From: Alentia gelatinosa
Taxonomy: Eukaryota; Annelida; Polychaeta; Phyllodocida; Polynoidae
DNA length: 64,000 nucleotides
NCBI GenBank assembly: GCA_950022655.1
Contig: OX465592.1
Span: 6,728,044 to 6,792,043 of the forward strand
Reading direction: 5' to 3'
In this document: one piece after another, positions 22,238 through 34,351 of the stretch
Layout of the letters: every line of letters starts with the position of its first letter
How positions within the stretch are numbered: position 1 is the first letter of the stretch
Notes under the pieces: generated by a model
What the model saw: the letters and a program-made list of their open reading frames with translations, nothing else
What the model was told of the DNA's origin: nothing
The model's database searches: none
Made by a program: the position numbers and the translations under genes

Positions 22238-22740
22238 TATATAATGTGAATCCATAGTTGATTAGATTGCCCCTTTGAAGGAGCATATGTATATGTTTTG
22301 TTGACAAAACCAATTGTAAACCCTGCTACCTTCTGAAGAAAGTGATGCCAGACACTCTGCGGGATTTAACATCGCAAATGACGGGAATCTACCATCAAAT
22401 ATTTGCATCTCTCTTTTACAAATAAAACACAGCATACTCTTACTATGTAATTGTATTATCATATCGACATGAAGCAAGAATTGTACATGCTAACATTGGA
22501 GTTCAATGGTATCATCAGATATCGGATTATTGATTACTTAAGTAATATTGTTACACTTTGTCTTTGTTTGACTGTGGTATGAATGTATGTCTTGTCCTTG
22601 TATTGTCTATACCATCACTGGGAAGAACGTCCTCGGACGACAGTATATGCTATTTGTTTTCTTAATTTAAAAAAAAAAAAAAAATACTCCTTAAAATGCC
22701 CAGAACTTAGGACATATGTGATACTTTTGTATGTGGAGGG
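22238..22740. other. Unique sequence
   Basis: Low-complexity poly-A at about 22668-22683. No gene recognised. Confidence 0.3.
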
Positions 22741-23220
22741 TATTGCCCCAAACAGGTAGGATGGTGCAGAGATACAAGCAGTGCACAGAAAGCAAGGCAC
22801 AGAATGTAGGGAGCCAAAGTGAACCCGCTGAAACCACAGATACCCGTTCACAAAAATCCATTTCCAGATATGGGCGCTCAGCACTTTGACTATATAGGTT
22901 CGAAATTATATGTGTCCTTCTCCAATCCATATATATGATACGCTTAACAAATGTCATCATAGCTTCGAGACAGACTTATTCAGAGACAATTGCAGTAAAC
23001 TACACTTCAATAGTAACAAACAAGACCAAAAAACAAAATTCTAGCCTTGAACCCCCAAAGCTTTAGCACTAAGCCTCGTTCTCACTGGGCTCCGGAAATG
23101 ATGTTTTGAGCCTGGGTATATATGGTTTTAGTGGGTTCACTTTGACTCCCTATATTCTGTGCTTTGCTTTCTGAGCCCTGGTTGTATCTCTGCACCATCC
23201 TACCTGTTTGGGGCAATATC
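22741..23220. mobile_element. Foldback with about 108-bp arms
   Basis: Left arm 22741-22850 (TTGCCCCAAACAGGTAGGAT..AGTGAACCC) and right arm 23113-23220 (GGGTTCACT..ATCCTACCTGTTTGGGGCAA) are inverted copies with few differences. The spacer is about 260 bp. A shorter GCAAGG.GCAGAAT repeat follows the right arm near 23247. Confidence 0.8.
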
Positions 23221-23429
23221 CGCAAACAGAGCACAAAAAGCAAGGTGCAGAATATATGCTTGGAGATTGCCACCTGGCGGGACATCCACTCTGACGTCAC
23301 AGGTGATGTGTAGTCCGTTGGACATTTCAATGCGTTCGGCGCACTGGGGGAAGACATAGGAGGTAGACATCCTTTTTCCATAGATCAAGCTAAAAAGTAT
23401 AGGGCAAGCTCATAGATCCATGTAGGTGT

Positions 23430-23740
23430 CGACGCCATGCCACCCCCGCCGCCACCTCCACCCTACCACAGCCCGGCGTCCACAAGTCAACGCCCAGTCA
23501 TCAATATGGCGCCACCGGAAGTGTTCCTGAGATTCCGCGCGTGCGTGAGAGGTGGGCGATAATAGAGAGAACCGCCGTACAAAAGGAGAGCGCGAGGAAT
23601 GATGGGAAGGCGGGGAGTTGTTCATCATGGCGGAGGGGGGAGGGGGGGAGGGAGGGAGGGAGGGGGGGACAGTGCGGGGGGCGGTCTGATTGATCGCTCA
23701 CCGCCCGCAGAATTCCCGCCAAAACGCAGCGCGAGCAGAC
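23430..23740. promoter_or_regulatory. CpG-rich segment with promoter motifs
   Basis: GC- and CpG-rich. Includes ATGGCGCCACCGGAAGTG (YY1-like ATGGCG plus ETS core CCGGAAGT) near 23505-23522, GCGCGTGCGTG, a second ATGGCGG at about 23628, and a G/GGGA tract at 23632-23672. No conserved frame was found downstream. A CpG island or an old gene 5' end is possible. Confidence 0.3.
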
Positions 23741-23812
23741 GACACTGACTTCCCTTTGATAGCGCCCCCTTTCGGGGATCCCCGGGGTATGTAGTCACGG
23801 GAGAACGGTTAA

Positions 23813-24868
23813 GGGCATATCCTACAATTCACAGTGGAGCCACCTGGTGATTTTTTAAGTATTGTCAATTATTGAGTCAAAACTGGTTTCTTGGGATCCA
23901 TTCCAATTCTAAATGAGTAAATTTAACAATCTATCTAGTTTATGCAATGTTGATAGGTAAAGTAGGCTAGAGTCACATAAGGAATGTACTAACATGTACT
24001 GGTTTTCTTCAATTTTTCAAAAGTATGGATTTTTAAAAACATTTTCGTTGTTTATCCTGCAAAAACATCGGTTAACCACCAGTATAAAATTGTCATAACA
24101 TTGACATCTATATTTTTTTTTAAACTAGTACCATTCTTAAGTTAGATATGTGTTCTATAACACTTAATGGTCATCATATTCAAATTTCCGGAAAGTGACA
24201 TGGCTTTTAGTTTTCAAGCCAAATTATCCTGTAATTAATTAAATTAAAACCTATGTCAATTTCCTTTAGAATTTAATATGATGATTCCCGAGTGTTGATG
24301 AACAAATATCTAACTTAAACGTCAGGGGTCACAATACTAGTTTTTGATTTAGAGATCAATTCTATGATGATGTTATAATAGAATATATATAAATTCTAAA
24401 AAGCTATTTTCTACCCTGTAAAACCCATGTCATTTTCCTCAAACTTTTGTAGAATATAGTACATTTATAGTACTACTTATTCAGGTTTTAGAAATCATAG
24501 GTCGCCGTCCTTGCTTTTGAAATATTTGAAGTAAATCACATTATTCAGTATATTTCTCATGTAAATCAAGCAAATATAAATTGGCTTCTTTTACCTATCA
24601 ACATTGGATAAACTGGACAAAACATTAAATCTACTAATTCAGATTTCGAATGAAGCCCAAGTCCATGATGCTTATTACTACCTTAAAAAAAAGCTAGTTA
24701 CCACAATTCCTTGATTACATCTTGGATACAATGTTAATAACCAGTATTTACAATTATTGTTTTTCTCCCCTTTTTTCTTCTCTCGGTATATTGAGAAACC
24801 AGTTTTAAATGATAATCAACATTATTTAAAAATCACCAGATGGCGCCACCGTGAGGTAGGATATGCCT
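23813..24868 (+). mobile_element. Family J element, complete, 1,056 bp, TTAA duplication
   Basis: TTAA at 23809-23812 and 24869-24872. Inverted ends GGGCATATCCTAC / GTAGGATATGCCT extend inward to a GGAGCCACCTGGTGATTTTT / AAAATCACCAGATGGCGCC pair, about 43 bp of imperfect terminal repeat. TTAA duplication is typical of piggyBac and Kolobok elements. No transposase frame remains. Fragments lie at 11945-12392 and 32945-33232. Confidence 0.85.
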
Positions 24869-24872
24869 TTAA

Positions 24873-25328
24873 GAAAGGCGACATGATGGTGTTGGTCGTG
24901 TGTAAAATACAGGAACTGACAGCAGCATCATCAATGTGGCAGGAACCGGAAACATAACCCTGCAGACGACTCTGACGTCATCATCCCACGTCAGACATAC
25001 GAGCCTTGGGGGCGATAATTGAAGAAAGATCGTTTTAGTATGCAACAGCCCAGTCCATGAATCCTAGCTCCTCCATTTGCATATATATTGTTGGTAAGGG
25101 AATCTGATCTATACTTCTTCCCAATTATACGCTTGCCAGATGAGCACTGTACAGTTATACTCTCATTACCATTTTAGGGTGGCATGCTTATATGGCTTCC
25201 ACAACTTCTACTCTATTTGTTTGGTATTTAACACCTACTGATACAGTTACGTGTTCTGAATGCATAAGTCATTTTCTCTCTTTTATATTATACCTGTGGC
25301 CATGTGCCGTATTTATATAGAACTGCAT
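24873..25328. other. Unique sequence
   Basis: One TGACGTCA at 24973-24980 followed by CATCCCACGTCAG. Nothing else recognised. Confidence 0.3.
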
Positions 25329-25453
25329 CGAGAATCGTATAAATAGACAATACTCCACGAGTTTGGATGTGCCTGAATTGTCATCGAGGCGAAGCCGAGT
25401 GACGATTATGGCACATCCAAACGAGTGGAATATTTACTATTTTACAATTCGAG
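25329..25453. mobile_element. Family H hairpin element
   Basis: Arms ACTCCACGAGTTTGGATGTG / CACATCCAAACGAGTGGAAT. The apex is ATTGTCATCGAGGCGAAGCC then GAGTGACGATT. A diverged homologue is at 53645-53815. Confidence 0.7.
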
Positions 25454-25589
25454 TGCGGTTCTGGATTTATCCAGCCCTTTCTATAACATTAGATAGCATC
25501 AGAATATCAGTTCGAATATACCTAGCAAATCCATATAACGTCGTCTCGCATTGACTATGCCACGGCCGTGGCATAGTATTGTCACTTTA

Positions 25590-26030
25590 CTGGGGTGATA
25601 GTTGAGTATTTTTTCCTAATGTTATTTCTATGGCTAAGCTTGTACCAGGGGTGAGATAAATATACCGCCTGCTCCTACCCATGCCATATTTATGGTCGTA
25701 TAACACGTGCGTGGCGTATGGGGTATGGATGTCGGCGAAACCAATCAAATCGTCCAAACAGCAAAATGAAAATGGTTATTTTAAGGTACAGTAAAACCCC
25801 TCTTAAGGGGACACCTTCCGTTCCGGGCAAAGTGTCCCCTTAAGCGGGGTTTTCAGTCTGTCATTGGTTATATAATAGAGAATACTTACATAAATGAAGG
25901 AAACGATGGTTATTAGGTTAAAAGTTGAGTATTTGATAACAATACTCCATGGGCGTTCAGTATACGAGTTTGCAATGTTAATTCTATAGGGAAAATATAT
26001 ACCAGGGGTGAGATAAAGAATTGAACTGAG
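25590..26030. repeat. GGGGTGAGATAAA-ended repeat fragments around a family G MITE
   Basis: TACCAGGGGTGAGATAAATA ends occur at about 25645 and 25985. The first is preceded by a TTGAGTATTTTTTCCTAATG block, whose inverse appears at 53390-53475. The same terminal word recurs near 37250, 38778, 53645 and 55995. Confidence 0.5.
25789..25855 (+). mobile_element. Family G MITE, minimal 67-bp copy
   Basis: CAGTAAAACCCCTCTTAAGG and CCTTAAGCGGGGTTTTCAG face each other with only about 28 bp between them. It is nearly all terminal repeat. Confidence 0.75.
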
Positions 26031-26328
26031 AATTTCTGATTTTCGGGCGAGCAGACGACATTTGCAGGGTTCCCGCGCTTTCCGAGCGGCCGCCGACGTC
26101 GCCCGAGGCCGAGGTAATGTACACTTGACCTTTGTGTCTGGTCGTTGACCCTGCAGGCCATCCGTCCTAATGGTAATATACTGTCGTCCGCCGAGCGTAG
26201 GTCAGTGCGACGGACGAAGTAGGAGCTGGTGGTATGTTCATCATTGATGAATGAGCGTGGGATTATACATGAATAACAATTAAAAAGGTTTGGTTTACAT
26301 TTAGTCTATGGATCGTTTCTGTGAGGAT
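26031..26328. other. Unique sequence
   Basis: GC-rich around 26080-26110 (GAGCGGCCGCCGACGTCGCC). No gene evidence. Confidence 0.3.
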
Positions 26329-26537
26329 AGCCGGGGACACACCAAGTGAGAAATGCAGCGATTTCCAGAATCGCCAATACAAAATGGTGTATATGTGCAA
26401 TGTCATTTCGTAGGAATATCTCTCACTGGGATTCAAGCAACAATCAGGTGAAATATGAAATAATGGCTCACATACACTCCATTTTGTGTTAGCGATTCTG
26501 GAAATTACTGCATTTCTTGTTTGATGTTTCTTTGGCT
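26329..26537. mobile_element. Family I MITE, copy 1
   Basis: Left end AGCCGGGGACACACCAAGTG then AGAAATGCAGCGATTTCCAG; right side ATTCTGGAAATTACTGCATT. Homologous with 38457-38678. Confidence 0.7.
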
Positions 26538-27914
26538 TAACCCACATAGACTCAGTCTACTTGCCATTTATGCAACTGCCTGAGTCTAGGATCCAAACAT
26601 ATCAAGCACCAGTGGGTATTGAAGTATTTCAATCTTGAGTGATTGGGCATGGTCAGCTGGACATGCCTCTAAGCACTGATACCTTTCATAATGTCACACT
26701 GAATAGCACGCAGATAGTAAAGGGATAGTCTTCTGGAAGCGTGCTCTAAGTGTATATTTGTGATCACTCTAACCTTTAGGTAATATATTTAATGCGTGCA
26801 AGCAAGTTCTAATGAAGTAAATGTCTTTGATAAATAAATAAATAAATCTCCACCGTTTTCGTCGGGCAATGGAAATGGGCTTTAGCTGGCAATACGAAGT
26901 GATCATATCAGTAATCGGGAGAAGAATATATATGTTTATGGCGCATATTGGATAGTTTGGATTTTCTGCAGCAAACTGGAAATTTATATGTGACCACTCT
27001 AACCTTTAGGCAACGTATATGTACATATGAGCACCCTTTAAGAAACCACAGTTTCCTACATGGTACGCTTCAAACGTGATCATCTTATTTTTGTCGAATG
27101 AAATTGGGCTGACGGGTTTTTTTGGTTTTTTTTAATCTGTTATCTGTGGCTATTCTAAGAACTTTAAATCAGAATATAAGATTTAAAACAGGGGGTGTTT
27201 TGATAACCCTGGGAGCCGTTGAAAAACTGTTTGGAACATTGGGAACGAATTCAGCAGCGATCGCGCTACCGATTAAAGAACTATTTGGCGTTGTTTTTGT
27301 TCACTAGATTAATGAATTACACTTGTATGTATAATATCATTTCATGTGAATATCATAATACTCCCTCCAAGAAAGTCATTTTGTATGTGACACCATGATA
27401 CGCATCATTTCGCTTCTTTAATTGATAAACATGACTTTTCATTGTTAATCTGATTCACCATGTTTGTTCATACCTGCATAGCACTGTATAGTCGCCTATA
27501 AGCACATTACATAAATCAATCAAAACCCAACGCTGTTTTGACATACTGATTAATGTGAGAGTCTAGGATAGATAAGCAAGATTGTATATTAATTCATTAA
27601 TCCCCAGAAATAAACTGAAAATTCTTAAATGTGAAAATATTACTGTAACCCTCAATATGGAAAATAAAAGCTGCTACTAATAAAACTGAATAAAGCGGTA
27701 TAGTCGGTCGACATCTCAGCGCCCTGCTGCTTGCAGAGTGTGCTATAAATAGACGGTAGGAGTGGCTCGGTGCTGCTCGCGGCTTTCTTCTTGTAGTTAT
27801 TGCTCATTATATATTGCCGACAGCTACCAGTCCCCGCGCAGATAATTAGACTAATTAGACTTGTCGTGTGACTTGTCGATTTCCTAGCTTCTGTCCACAC
27901 CTCGCTGTTTAGAC
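26538..27914. other. Mostly unique sequence with one small duplication
   Basis: ATCACTCTAACCTTTAGGTA (26763) and ACCACTCTAACCTTTAGGCA (26993) mark a duplication about 230 bp apart. A family A right-end fragment lies at 26846-26884 (GTCGGGCAATGGAAATGGGC). No gene seen. Confidence 0.45.
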
Positions 27915-28925
27915 TCCACCACCTGCTACCTACCACAAGCCACACACCACCACACACCAGCTACCTACCACAAGCCACCACACACCTACCACACATCTAC
28001 CACAAGCCACACACCACAAGCCACACACCAACACCCACCAGACACCACACACTACCCACCAGCCAACTACCACAAGCCACACACCACCACACACCACACA
28101 CCAGCTAGCTACCACAAGCCACACACCACCACCCACCACACACCACACCCACCACACACCACACAGCTACCACAAGCCACACACCACCACCCACCACACA
28201 GCTACCACAAGCCACACACCACCACCCACCACACAGCTACCACAAGCCACACACCACCACCCACCACACACCTACCACAAGCCACACACCTACCACCCAC
28301 CACCCACCACACACTACCCACCACACACCAACCACAAGCCACACACCACCACCCACCATACAGCACACACCACACACTACCCACCACCCACCTACCACAA
28401 GCCACAAGCCACCACTCACCACACACCTACCACCACACCACCCACCATCGACCACTCATCATACACCACCCACCACACACCAACCACCAACCACCACCTA
28501 CCACCCACCACCTGCCACCCGCCACCCATCAACCACAAACCACCACCCACCACCCACCACCCACCACCCATTGCCCATCGCCCACTGCCCACCACCACCC
28601 ACCACCCACCACCCACCACCCACCACCCTACACCCACCACCCACCACCCTACACCCAACACCCATCGCCCACTGCCCACCACCAACCACCACCCACTACC
28701 CGAAAGCCACCGGCCACCACCCACCCATCACTCGCCACCCACCATCTGACACCAACCACCTTCCACCCACCATCACACACCACCACTCACCACCAACTGC
28801 GCACCACCACCCAACAACAACCCACTACCCACCACCCACCATCCACCACCCACTACCCATCACCAATTACCCAACACCCAGTACCACACACTGCCCACCA
28901 CCGAACACCCACCACCCACCCATCT
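27915..28925. repeat. CCACCACACACC low-complexity array, about 1 kb
   Basis: Strongly strand-asymmetric (C/A on plus). The first 500 bp use the compound unit CTACCACAAGCCACACACCA. The second half is simpler CCACCCACCACC with occasional CCCATCGCCCACTGCCCACC. Long frames on both strands are repeat artefacts. Confidence 0.95.
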
Positions 28926-29221
28926 TTTCGAATATATCAAACCCGGGAATTGTTGTATTGTAGTGAATATTAACAGGGACAATTTTCTGCTCTTTGGGAT
29001 AAAGGGACTATTTTACAGTATACCATGGTTTTGAAGCCGCATACAATTATTATGGTATCTAACAGGCTTTGAAACAATGGGCATTGGCTTCCCTATGCAT
29101 TCTCAATTGAAACTTTGTATACAACCATCCATGATGTAATAGATAATAAATTTCTAAGATCCACGAAACAATTTCTGCAGGGACCAGAATCAACCTTCCC
29201 GTTCAACAAAGTCCCAGCTGA
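28926..29221. other. Unique sequence
   Basis: Nothing recognised. Confidence 0.3.
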
Positions 29222-29310
29222 GTTGGGCACCTCTTTTTATGTAGGTGCACTGGGTACGTCTCACATCAGAGCTATTTGTCCATAAAGGTCCTTGCCTTCT
29301 CTGCTGCAGA

Positions 29311-29545
29311 CATTGTTCCAGGCAGCGGAATAATGCCCCTGGTCGATCTATTAAGCCCAGTCCACAAGGAACTCCTGAAACCAGGCTGTGCACTACAGAC
29401 AGGCACCCTTCAGGACGATGTGCTCTTTGAGTGGTCCACAATAGCATGTTGCCTCCAGGCACTACAAGGGACCCTAGTGCCACTTTACACTGCTCGTAGG
29501 ATCTGTCAGGAAGGACACCTAGAGAGCTCTTTATTATCCATCTAA
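29311..29545 (+). other. Candidate orphan exon or gene fragment
   Basis: A pyrimidine-rich stretch ending CTGCTGCAG (29302-29310) resembles a splice acceptor. From there a frame is open for 77 codons to a TAA, beginning IVPGSGIMPLVDLLSP and ending GHLESSLLSI. Composition is protein-like (mixed hydrophobic and charged residues), unlike repeat-derived frames nearby. I recognise no family. The opposite strand is also open (29190-29666), which weakens the case. Confidence 0.2.
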
Positions 29546-29727
29546 TACAAAGTGTCCATAGAAAACACATAGGAAATTTGTATTGACATTCCCGGCGCAT
29601 ACGGATATATGTTGCATGCTCCGGGTGGCGCTTATGGAAATATAGTGGGTATGAAAAATAGTGCATAACTAAAATGAACTAATATCGACATGCCACTTGC
29701 CCAGAAAAAGTGGATTATAAATACAAT

Positions 29728-29872
29728 ATAGACTGGTTTCTGATAAAAGCGGCTGTATGTTCCTCGGAGTTGACTCTGCGCAATATCCTCGCATACGCTC
29801 GGATATTACTATGCGTCAACTCCTCGGAGCATACTGCCGCTTGTATCTGAAATGAGTCGATATTGTGTATAT
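29728..29872. mobile_element. Family H nested hairpin element, best preserved
   Basis: Outer arms CTGGTTTCTGATAAAAGCGG and CCGCTTGTATCTGAAATGAG. Second tier CCTCGGAGTTGAC/GTCAACTCCTCGG. Inner stem AATATCC/GGATATT around TCGCATACGCTC. Three nested stems are visible. Matches 7151-7293 in the outer arms and 3548-3620 in the core. Confidence 0.75.
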
Positions 29873-29875
29873 ATG

Positions 29876-30690
29876 CTGCACATGACCGTAGAAAGGTACA
29901 ATAACACCGCTACACATGACCAAATAAAGATGCAATGATATGTGACACATGACCGAAGAAAGATGCAAAAGCACTGCTACAATTGACCAAAGAAAGATGC
30001 AATGGCACCGCTACACATGACAAAGGTAAGATGCAATAACACTGAAACATATGACTGTAGAAAGGTACACTGCTGCAGACGACCAAAGAAGGAGACAATA
30101 CTACCGCTACATATGACAGAAGAAAGATGCATTGATGATGCTAGACCAAGGAAAGATACAATGACACTGCTACACATAACAAAAGAAGGACGCAATGACA
30201 CCACTACACAAGACCAAAGAAAGATGCAATGATGCTGCTAAACATGACCAAAGAAGGATGCAATAACTTTGCACACCACTACACATGACCAAAGAAGGAT
30301 GCAATAACACCGCTACATGCTACTAAAGAAAAATGCAATAATACTGCTATGCATGACTGAAGAAAGATGCAATAACAATGCTACATAATACTAAAGAAAG
30401 ATGCAGTAACACCGCTACACACTCCCAAAAAAGGGTGCAATGATATTGGTACACATGACCTAAGAAAGATACAATAGCATGGCTACACATGGCCAAAGAA
30501 GAATGCAATGACATTGCTAAACATGACCTAAGAAAGTTGCAATAATATTGCTACACACGACTTAAGAAAAATGCAATTACACCACTAAACATGACCAAAA
30601 AAGATGCAATAATACCGCTACACATGACCAAAGATGCAAAAACACCGCTTCATGCAACCAATGTGCAATAACACCGCTACATGTTCATAA
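29876..30690. repeat. 34-bp minisatellite, about 24 diverged units
   Basis: Consensus close to AAGATGCAATAACACCGCTA then CACATGACCAAAG. Units vary by substitutions and small indels, so the array is older than the 28-bp or 46-bp arrays. Confidence 0.9.
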
Positions 30691-30861
30691 GAAAAATGCA
30701 GTTCCCTGTCTTTTCTCCCTGAACTATATCCCTCTGCTCCAGGCACAGGGACATATTTACAGAAGAAAAGACCAAAAACAGACATCAATTCCCTCAGAGT
30801 AGGTGTGTTTCCTCATATCATATCTTAGCAAGAAGTGGAAAATATAAAGTAACACATGTAA

Positions 30862-31258
30862 TACACTAGACGACTAAAAACATGGCGGCTGTAGATCAGC
30901 AAGCCAATAGTCGTCAGTTAGTGCTCAATTATGCAATCTCTGCCATAATAGATGTCGACCCAAGAGCTTCCTCAAACATTTACACTGGATGAATTATTTT
31001 AGAAATGCACTTTGGCAAATAATCGCCACCTGTCTAGACATCTAATTAAAGCAGGATTGCAATACATGCCGGCATCAGAGCGTGTCCAATAGTTGTCAGG
31101 TGACACCAAATTGTTTATTCTGACAAAATCATATATTCTGCAGTCGCCACACACCTAATGTTTACACTAGACGATTTCTAGCCTTCTATGGCTGAAAGTC
31201 ATCAGGTGGTGCAAAACTCAGGAATCACCACCCATAATCATCTAGTGTAAATGCCGGG
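30862..31258 (+). mobile_element. Family E MITE, nearly complete
   Basis: Left ACACTAGACGACTAAAAACA (outermost bases eroded). The interior matches 20690-21040 (CTGTCTAGACATCTAATTAA, CAGAGCGTGTCCAATAGTTG). Right end TAGTGTAAATGCCGGG then TTA. Confidence 0.75.
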
Positions 31259-32551
31259 TTAGCTGGATCAGTTTTCATGAACTATTTCACCATTTGTAAT
31301 CAACCTTTTATTTTCCTTTATAACAAGGAAATCTATGCCACACACTAGCTCATGACAATAATGGCCCGTTCAGAAATGGGCTGGTTGTCGGCAAAATCTG
31401 AGTCAAAAGCAGGATATGAGAGACACCTATTCTCTCAAACTTTAAAGATGAAGATGTATGTATGTGCAGGGACTTGCATATTGATCTTCCATGGATATGG
31501 GTATAGCAATATGGCGTGAAGTAAAGACTCGACTGACATGAGAGTTTTGGGTTGCTGTAAACAGCACCCTTAGCTTGAGATAAGGCATATAATATGAAAT
31601 ATACCTAAAGTGGTTAATGAGACTAGTACTGACACTGAGCATAAAATGAAGTAACTGAAATACTGGCTAAAGTAAAGTCTTATGTATAGAACTATAAGCT
31701 AAAACACTATTACAATTCTCTGTTGCTCAAGAACTGTACAGAACCGTCCATATGCTCTAGCGACGAAGTTTATATTGCTGAAAAATAGAACTCCAGTCGA
31801 TGATCCCCCTGTTGGTGACTCCTTCCCTCCCTGTCCCGGCATTTAACGATAACCTTCATCCCTCCCTCCCCCTCCCTGCCCCCATCCCTGGACGTCGGGG
31901 TCACTTAAGGCCAATGAAATTGATCTGCGTGGGAATGCCACAACGACTTGCCACTATAACCGCGGAGACAGATCTCCCTGGGAGGAGAACGGCCAGGTCA
32001 TGTCAATCTCCACCACACAATACACTCTCCACCACAACCGGCTCTGAAGGTCGTCCTTGCGCCTCAAGGTCACACATCGATCGTGTGTGCCCCTGGATCG
32101 GCGACACGGTGGGGAGAGTTAATCGATGAGGAACGAGTTAATTAAATCAATTAGTACTTGGAGGTCATCAATGGCACTGGTGTGGAGGGATCGATAATTT
32201 AACCTATAGTCCGCGATTGACTGTGGATAATCGAACTGGGCCTGATTGCTGTTTACAAGAATTGGTGCTGAAATCCTGGGGACAAATTGGGAGTATTATA
32301 GTAAAACGTTTTCACCTTGTTGGGATGTGATATAGTACCGCGTTTATTTCAATAGAAATAATAAACGAGATTGTAGAGCGAGTTTTGATGTTTTTATCAA
32401 AAGAAGGTATGAGAGGATGTCCTAACAAGGTCAATATGTTTTTCCTTTATTACATACAAATTTGAATAGATTTTGAAATATCTACGAACGATTTGATTAG
32501 TCAAACCACAACCCAGAGTGCTTTGGTATGGCAGAGGTCACTCCAATGATA
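31259..32551. other. Unique sequence
   Basis: About 1.3 kb without recognised repeats. A 109-codon frame (31800-32129) rich in P, R and T has no recognisable domain, and I do not support it as a gene. Confidence 0.3.
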
Positions 32552-32553
32552 TA

Positions 32554-32745
32554 CAGTAAAACCCCCCTTCCGGGACACCTCGCTTAAGGGGACACCACCC
32601 TTAAGGGGCCACCACCCTTAAGGGGCCAGTTTCCTCGGAACAGAAATTCTTGTTTAGATTATTTTAACCGTGCTCAAGGGGTCACCCAGCTGAAGGGGAC
32701 AGTTGGCTTGGAACGGAGGGTGTCTCCTTAAGCGGGGTTTCACTG
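32554..32745 (+). mobile_element. Family G MITE, 192 bp, TA duplication
   Basis: Ends CAGTAAAACCCC and GGGGTTTCACTG, flanked by TA on both sides (32552-32553, 32746-32747). The interior has repeated CACCCTTAAGGGGCCA. TA fits Tc1/mariner-type insertion. Assignment rests on the ends only. Confidence 0.75.
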
Positions 32746-32799
32746 TATTAATTTTAGTTTCTTGATATGTTTTCGGATAATATGGAACCTCATTATTCA

Positions 32800-32894
32800 G
32801 ACGTTGACATTGTGTTCGAGTAGAGAATCTCAGCGGGATTTGTCTCAGACACACACCCTGTTATGTACATGAATCCCACCGTGTGAGTTCCACT
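32800..32894 (-). mobile_element. Family F MITE, end fragment
   Basis: CATGAATCCCACCGTGTGAG then TTCCACT is the inverted family F terminus, preceded by GATTTGTCTCAGACA. Confidence 0.6.
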
Positions 32895-32944
32895 TGATAG
32901 AAATAGGACACTTGTGACGTTCATAGTACAAGCCCTGGGCGCAA

Positions 32945-33232
32945 GAAACTATAGGAAATATGTAGAACTACATATCTAAATTTTAGAAGAAAAAAACTGT
33001 TATATTTGAGAAAACTGAAGAAAAAACGTATGCATTTATTCACATTTCTTATATAAAACAGGCAAATATACATTTGTCTATTCTATATAATTGAGTTCAT
33101 CAAATTAAACAAATCTTAGATTTCACTATTTTGGTATTTGGATATGCCCATAAGAACCGATTTCCATCGATTTTCCATCAATATTTGAAAATAACCAGGT
33201 GGCGCCACTGTAAATTTCAGGATGCGCCTTTA
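32945..33232 (+). mobile_element. Family J element, right-end fragment
   Basis: ATAACCAGGTGGCGCCACTG and CAGGATGCGCCTTTATA match the right end at 24827-24868. Upstream words (AAACAGGCAAATATACATTT) align with 24565-24600. Confidence 0.6.
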
Positions 33233-33243
33233 TATAGAATAAT

Positions 33244-33480
33244 TGGTGATGGCCAATGGAAATAGGCCTACATACAGTCAGGAACCACCGACGGACCTTA
33301 GCACTGCTGACGCCAAATGGAAATAGGCTATTAGGAGAACACAAAAAATCTACACAATGCTTGTCGGCCAATGAAAACGGGACTGTAGTAGTTCGCATAA
33401 AGCCTGTTCTCATTGGCGGATAATTTAGCACCGATCTGCAGATAGATTTTTGGGTCAGAATGGAAACGAGACCTGCAGAG
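33244..33480. mobile_element. Family A MITE fragments, two ends
   Basis: 33244-33385 has GGCCAATGGAAATAGGCC, CTATTAGGAGAACACAAAAA and GTCGGCCAATGAAAACGGG, as in 47537-47734. 33402-33480 starts AAGCCTGTTCTCATTGGCGG and resembles 57295-57475. Confidence 0.6.
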
Positions 33481-33540
33481 AATGCTCCCAGAATAATTTG
33501 GTACAGATGATGTAACAAGGCCACCACTGTAAAAATAAAT

Positions 33541-33690
33541 CTCTGTGTTTTTTTTAAAGTTTTTTTTTAGACTTTTATTTATCCTGACGACACTCAACAA
33601 TACGATTGCTGGTTTCCATGTGCCATCAGTTAGGCTTACAATAGTTTGTGCTCTTTCAATCTTTCGATTTTCCATGTCATGTAACCTCCT
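33541..33690 (-). mobile_element. Family O retroposon-like 3' tail, copy 2
   Basis: On the minus strand: ATGGAAACCAGCAATCGTAT, then CAGGATAAATAAAAGTC, then A-rich. GCTGGTTTCCATGT also occurs at 56688. Confidence 0.45.
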
Positions 33691-34348
33691 CTAACGAGAA
33701 GTATAACTTATAATACAGTTCAATACAATATACAATAATGCAAAATGGGCTCACATACGATCAGCTGACAGATCAGGCTATCTTTAAATGACGGATCCTG
33801 TTTGTCCTAGTCTAAATTCCTAATGGAATAAATTAATTTTTATATGATAATTATAATAATAACAATATGATAATAATATAGCTTATGAAAAGCAATGTTA
33901 AACAATTTCAACCGTGAAAATAATTAAGGCATCTTCTCAATCAGAACAATTTTCATTTGTCTCTTAAATTCATCATAGGTTTCCAAATTACGGATATTGG
34001 ATATTGTACCTGGAAAATACAGCAGAAACACTGCATGCAGAGCACCCCAATAAATTGATAGCAACATAGAGTCGGTGGCACCAGTGACAGAGTTTTAAGG
34101 CAGAATACTGTTTTCGTCTGGCAATGGATACGAGGTTATAGCGTTGTAGCAGAGAGAGTTGTTTACCATAGCAGCAATTCACCCCGACAGCCAGAATAAC
34201 CCCCAGACACTGCCACACCCTGGCACCCAGACACCCTGCTTCACCTCTGTGTACCCACCCTAACCAGGTACCTTACCTACTTACCACTAAGCGCCGTAAA
34301 CAGATAGTCTTCTCCCTACTTCTGATATGATCACCTCGTATTGCCAGA
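33691..34348. other. Unique sequence
   Basis: A degenerate family A end (GTCTGGCAATGGATACGAGG) at about 34116. Nothing else placed. Confidence 0.3.
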
Positions 34349-34351
34349 TAA

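Noticed and set aside
28571..28963. 130-codon histidine/proline/threonine frame
   Set aside because: Product of the CCACC low-complexity array.
29190..29666. 158-codon minus-strand gene
   Set aside because: Composition is cysteine/arginine-rich with no recognisable domain, and part overlaps a repeat end. The plus-strand exon-like frame is slightly more plausible, and neither is secure.
31800..32129. 109-codon frame as a gene
   Set aside because: No domain, no splice or start evidence, and composition typical of chance frames in GC-richer DNA.
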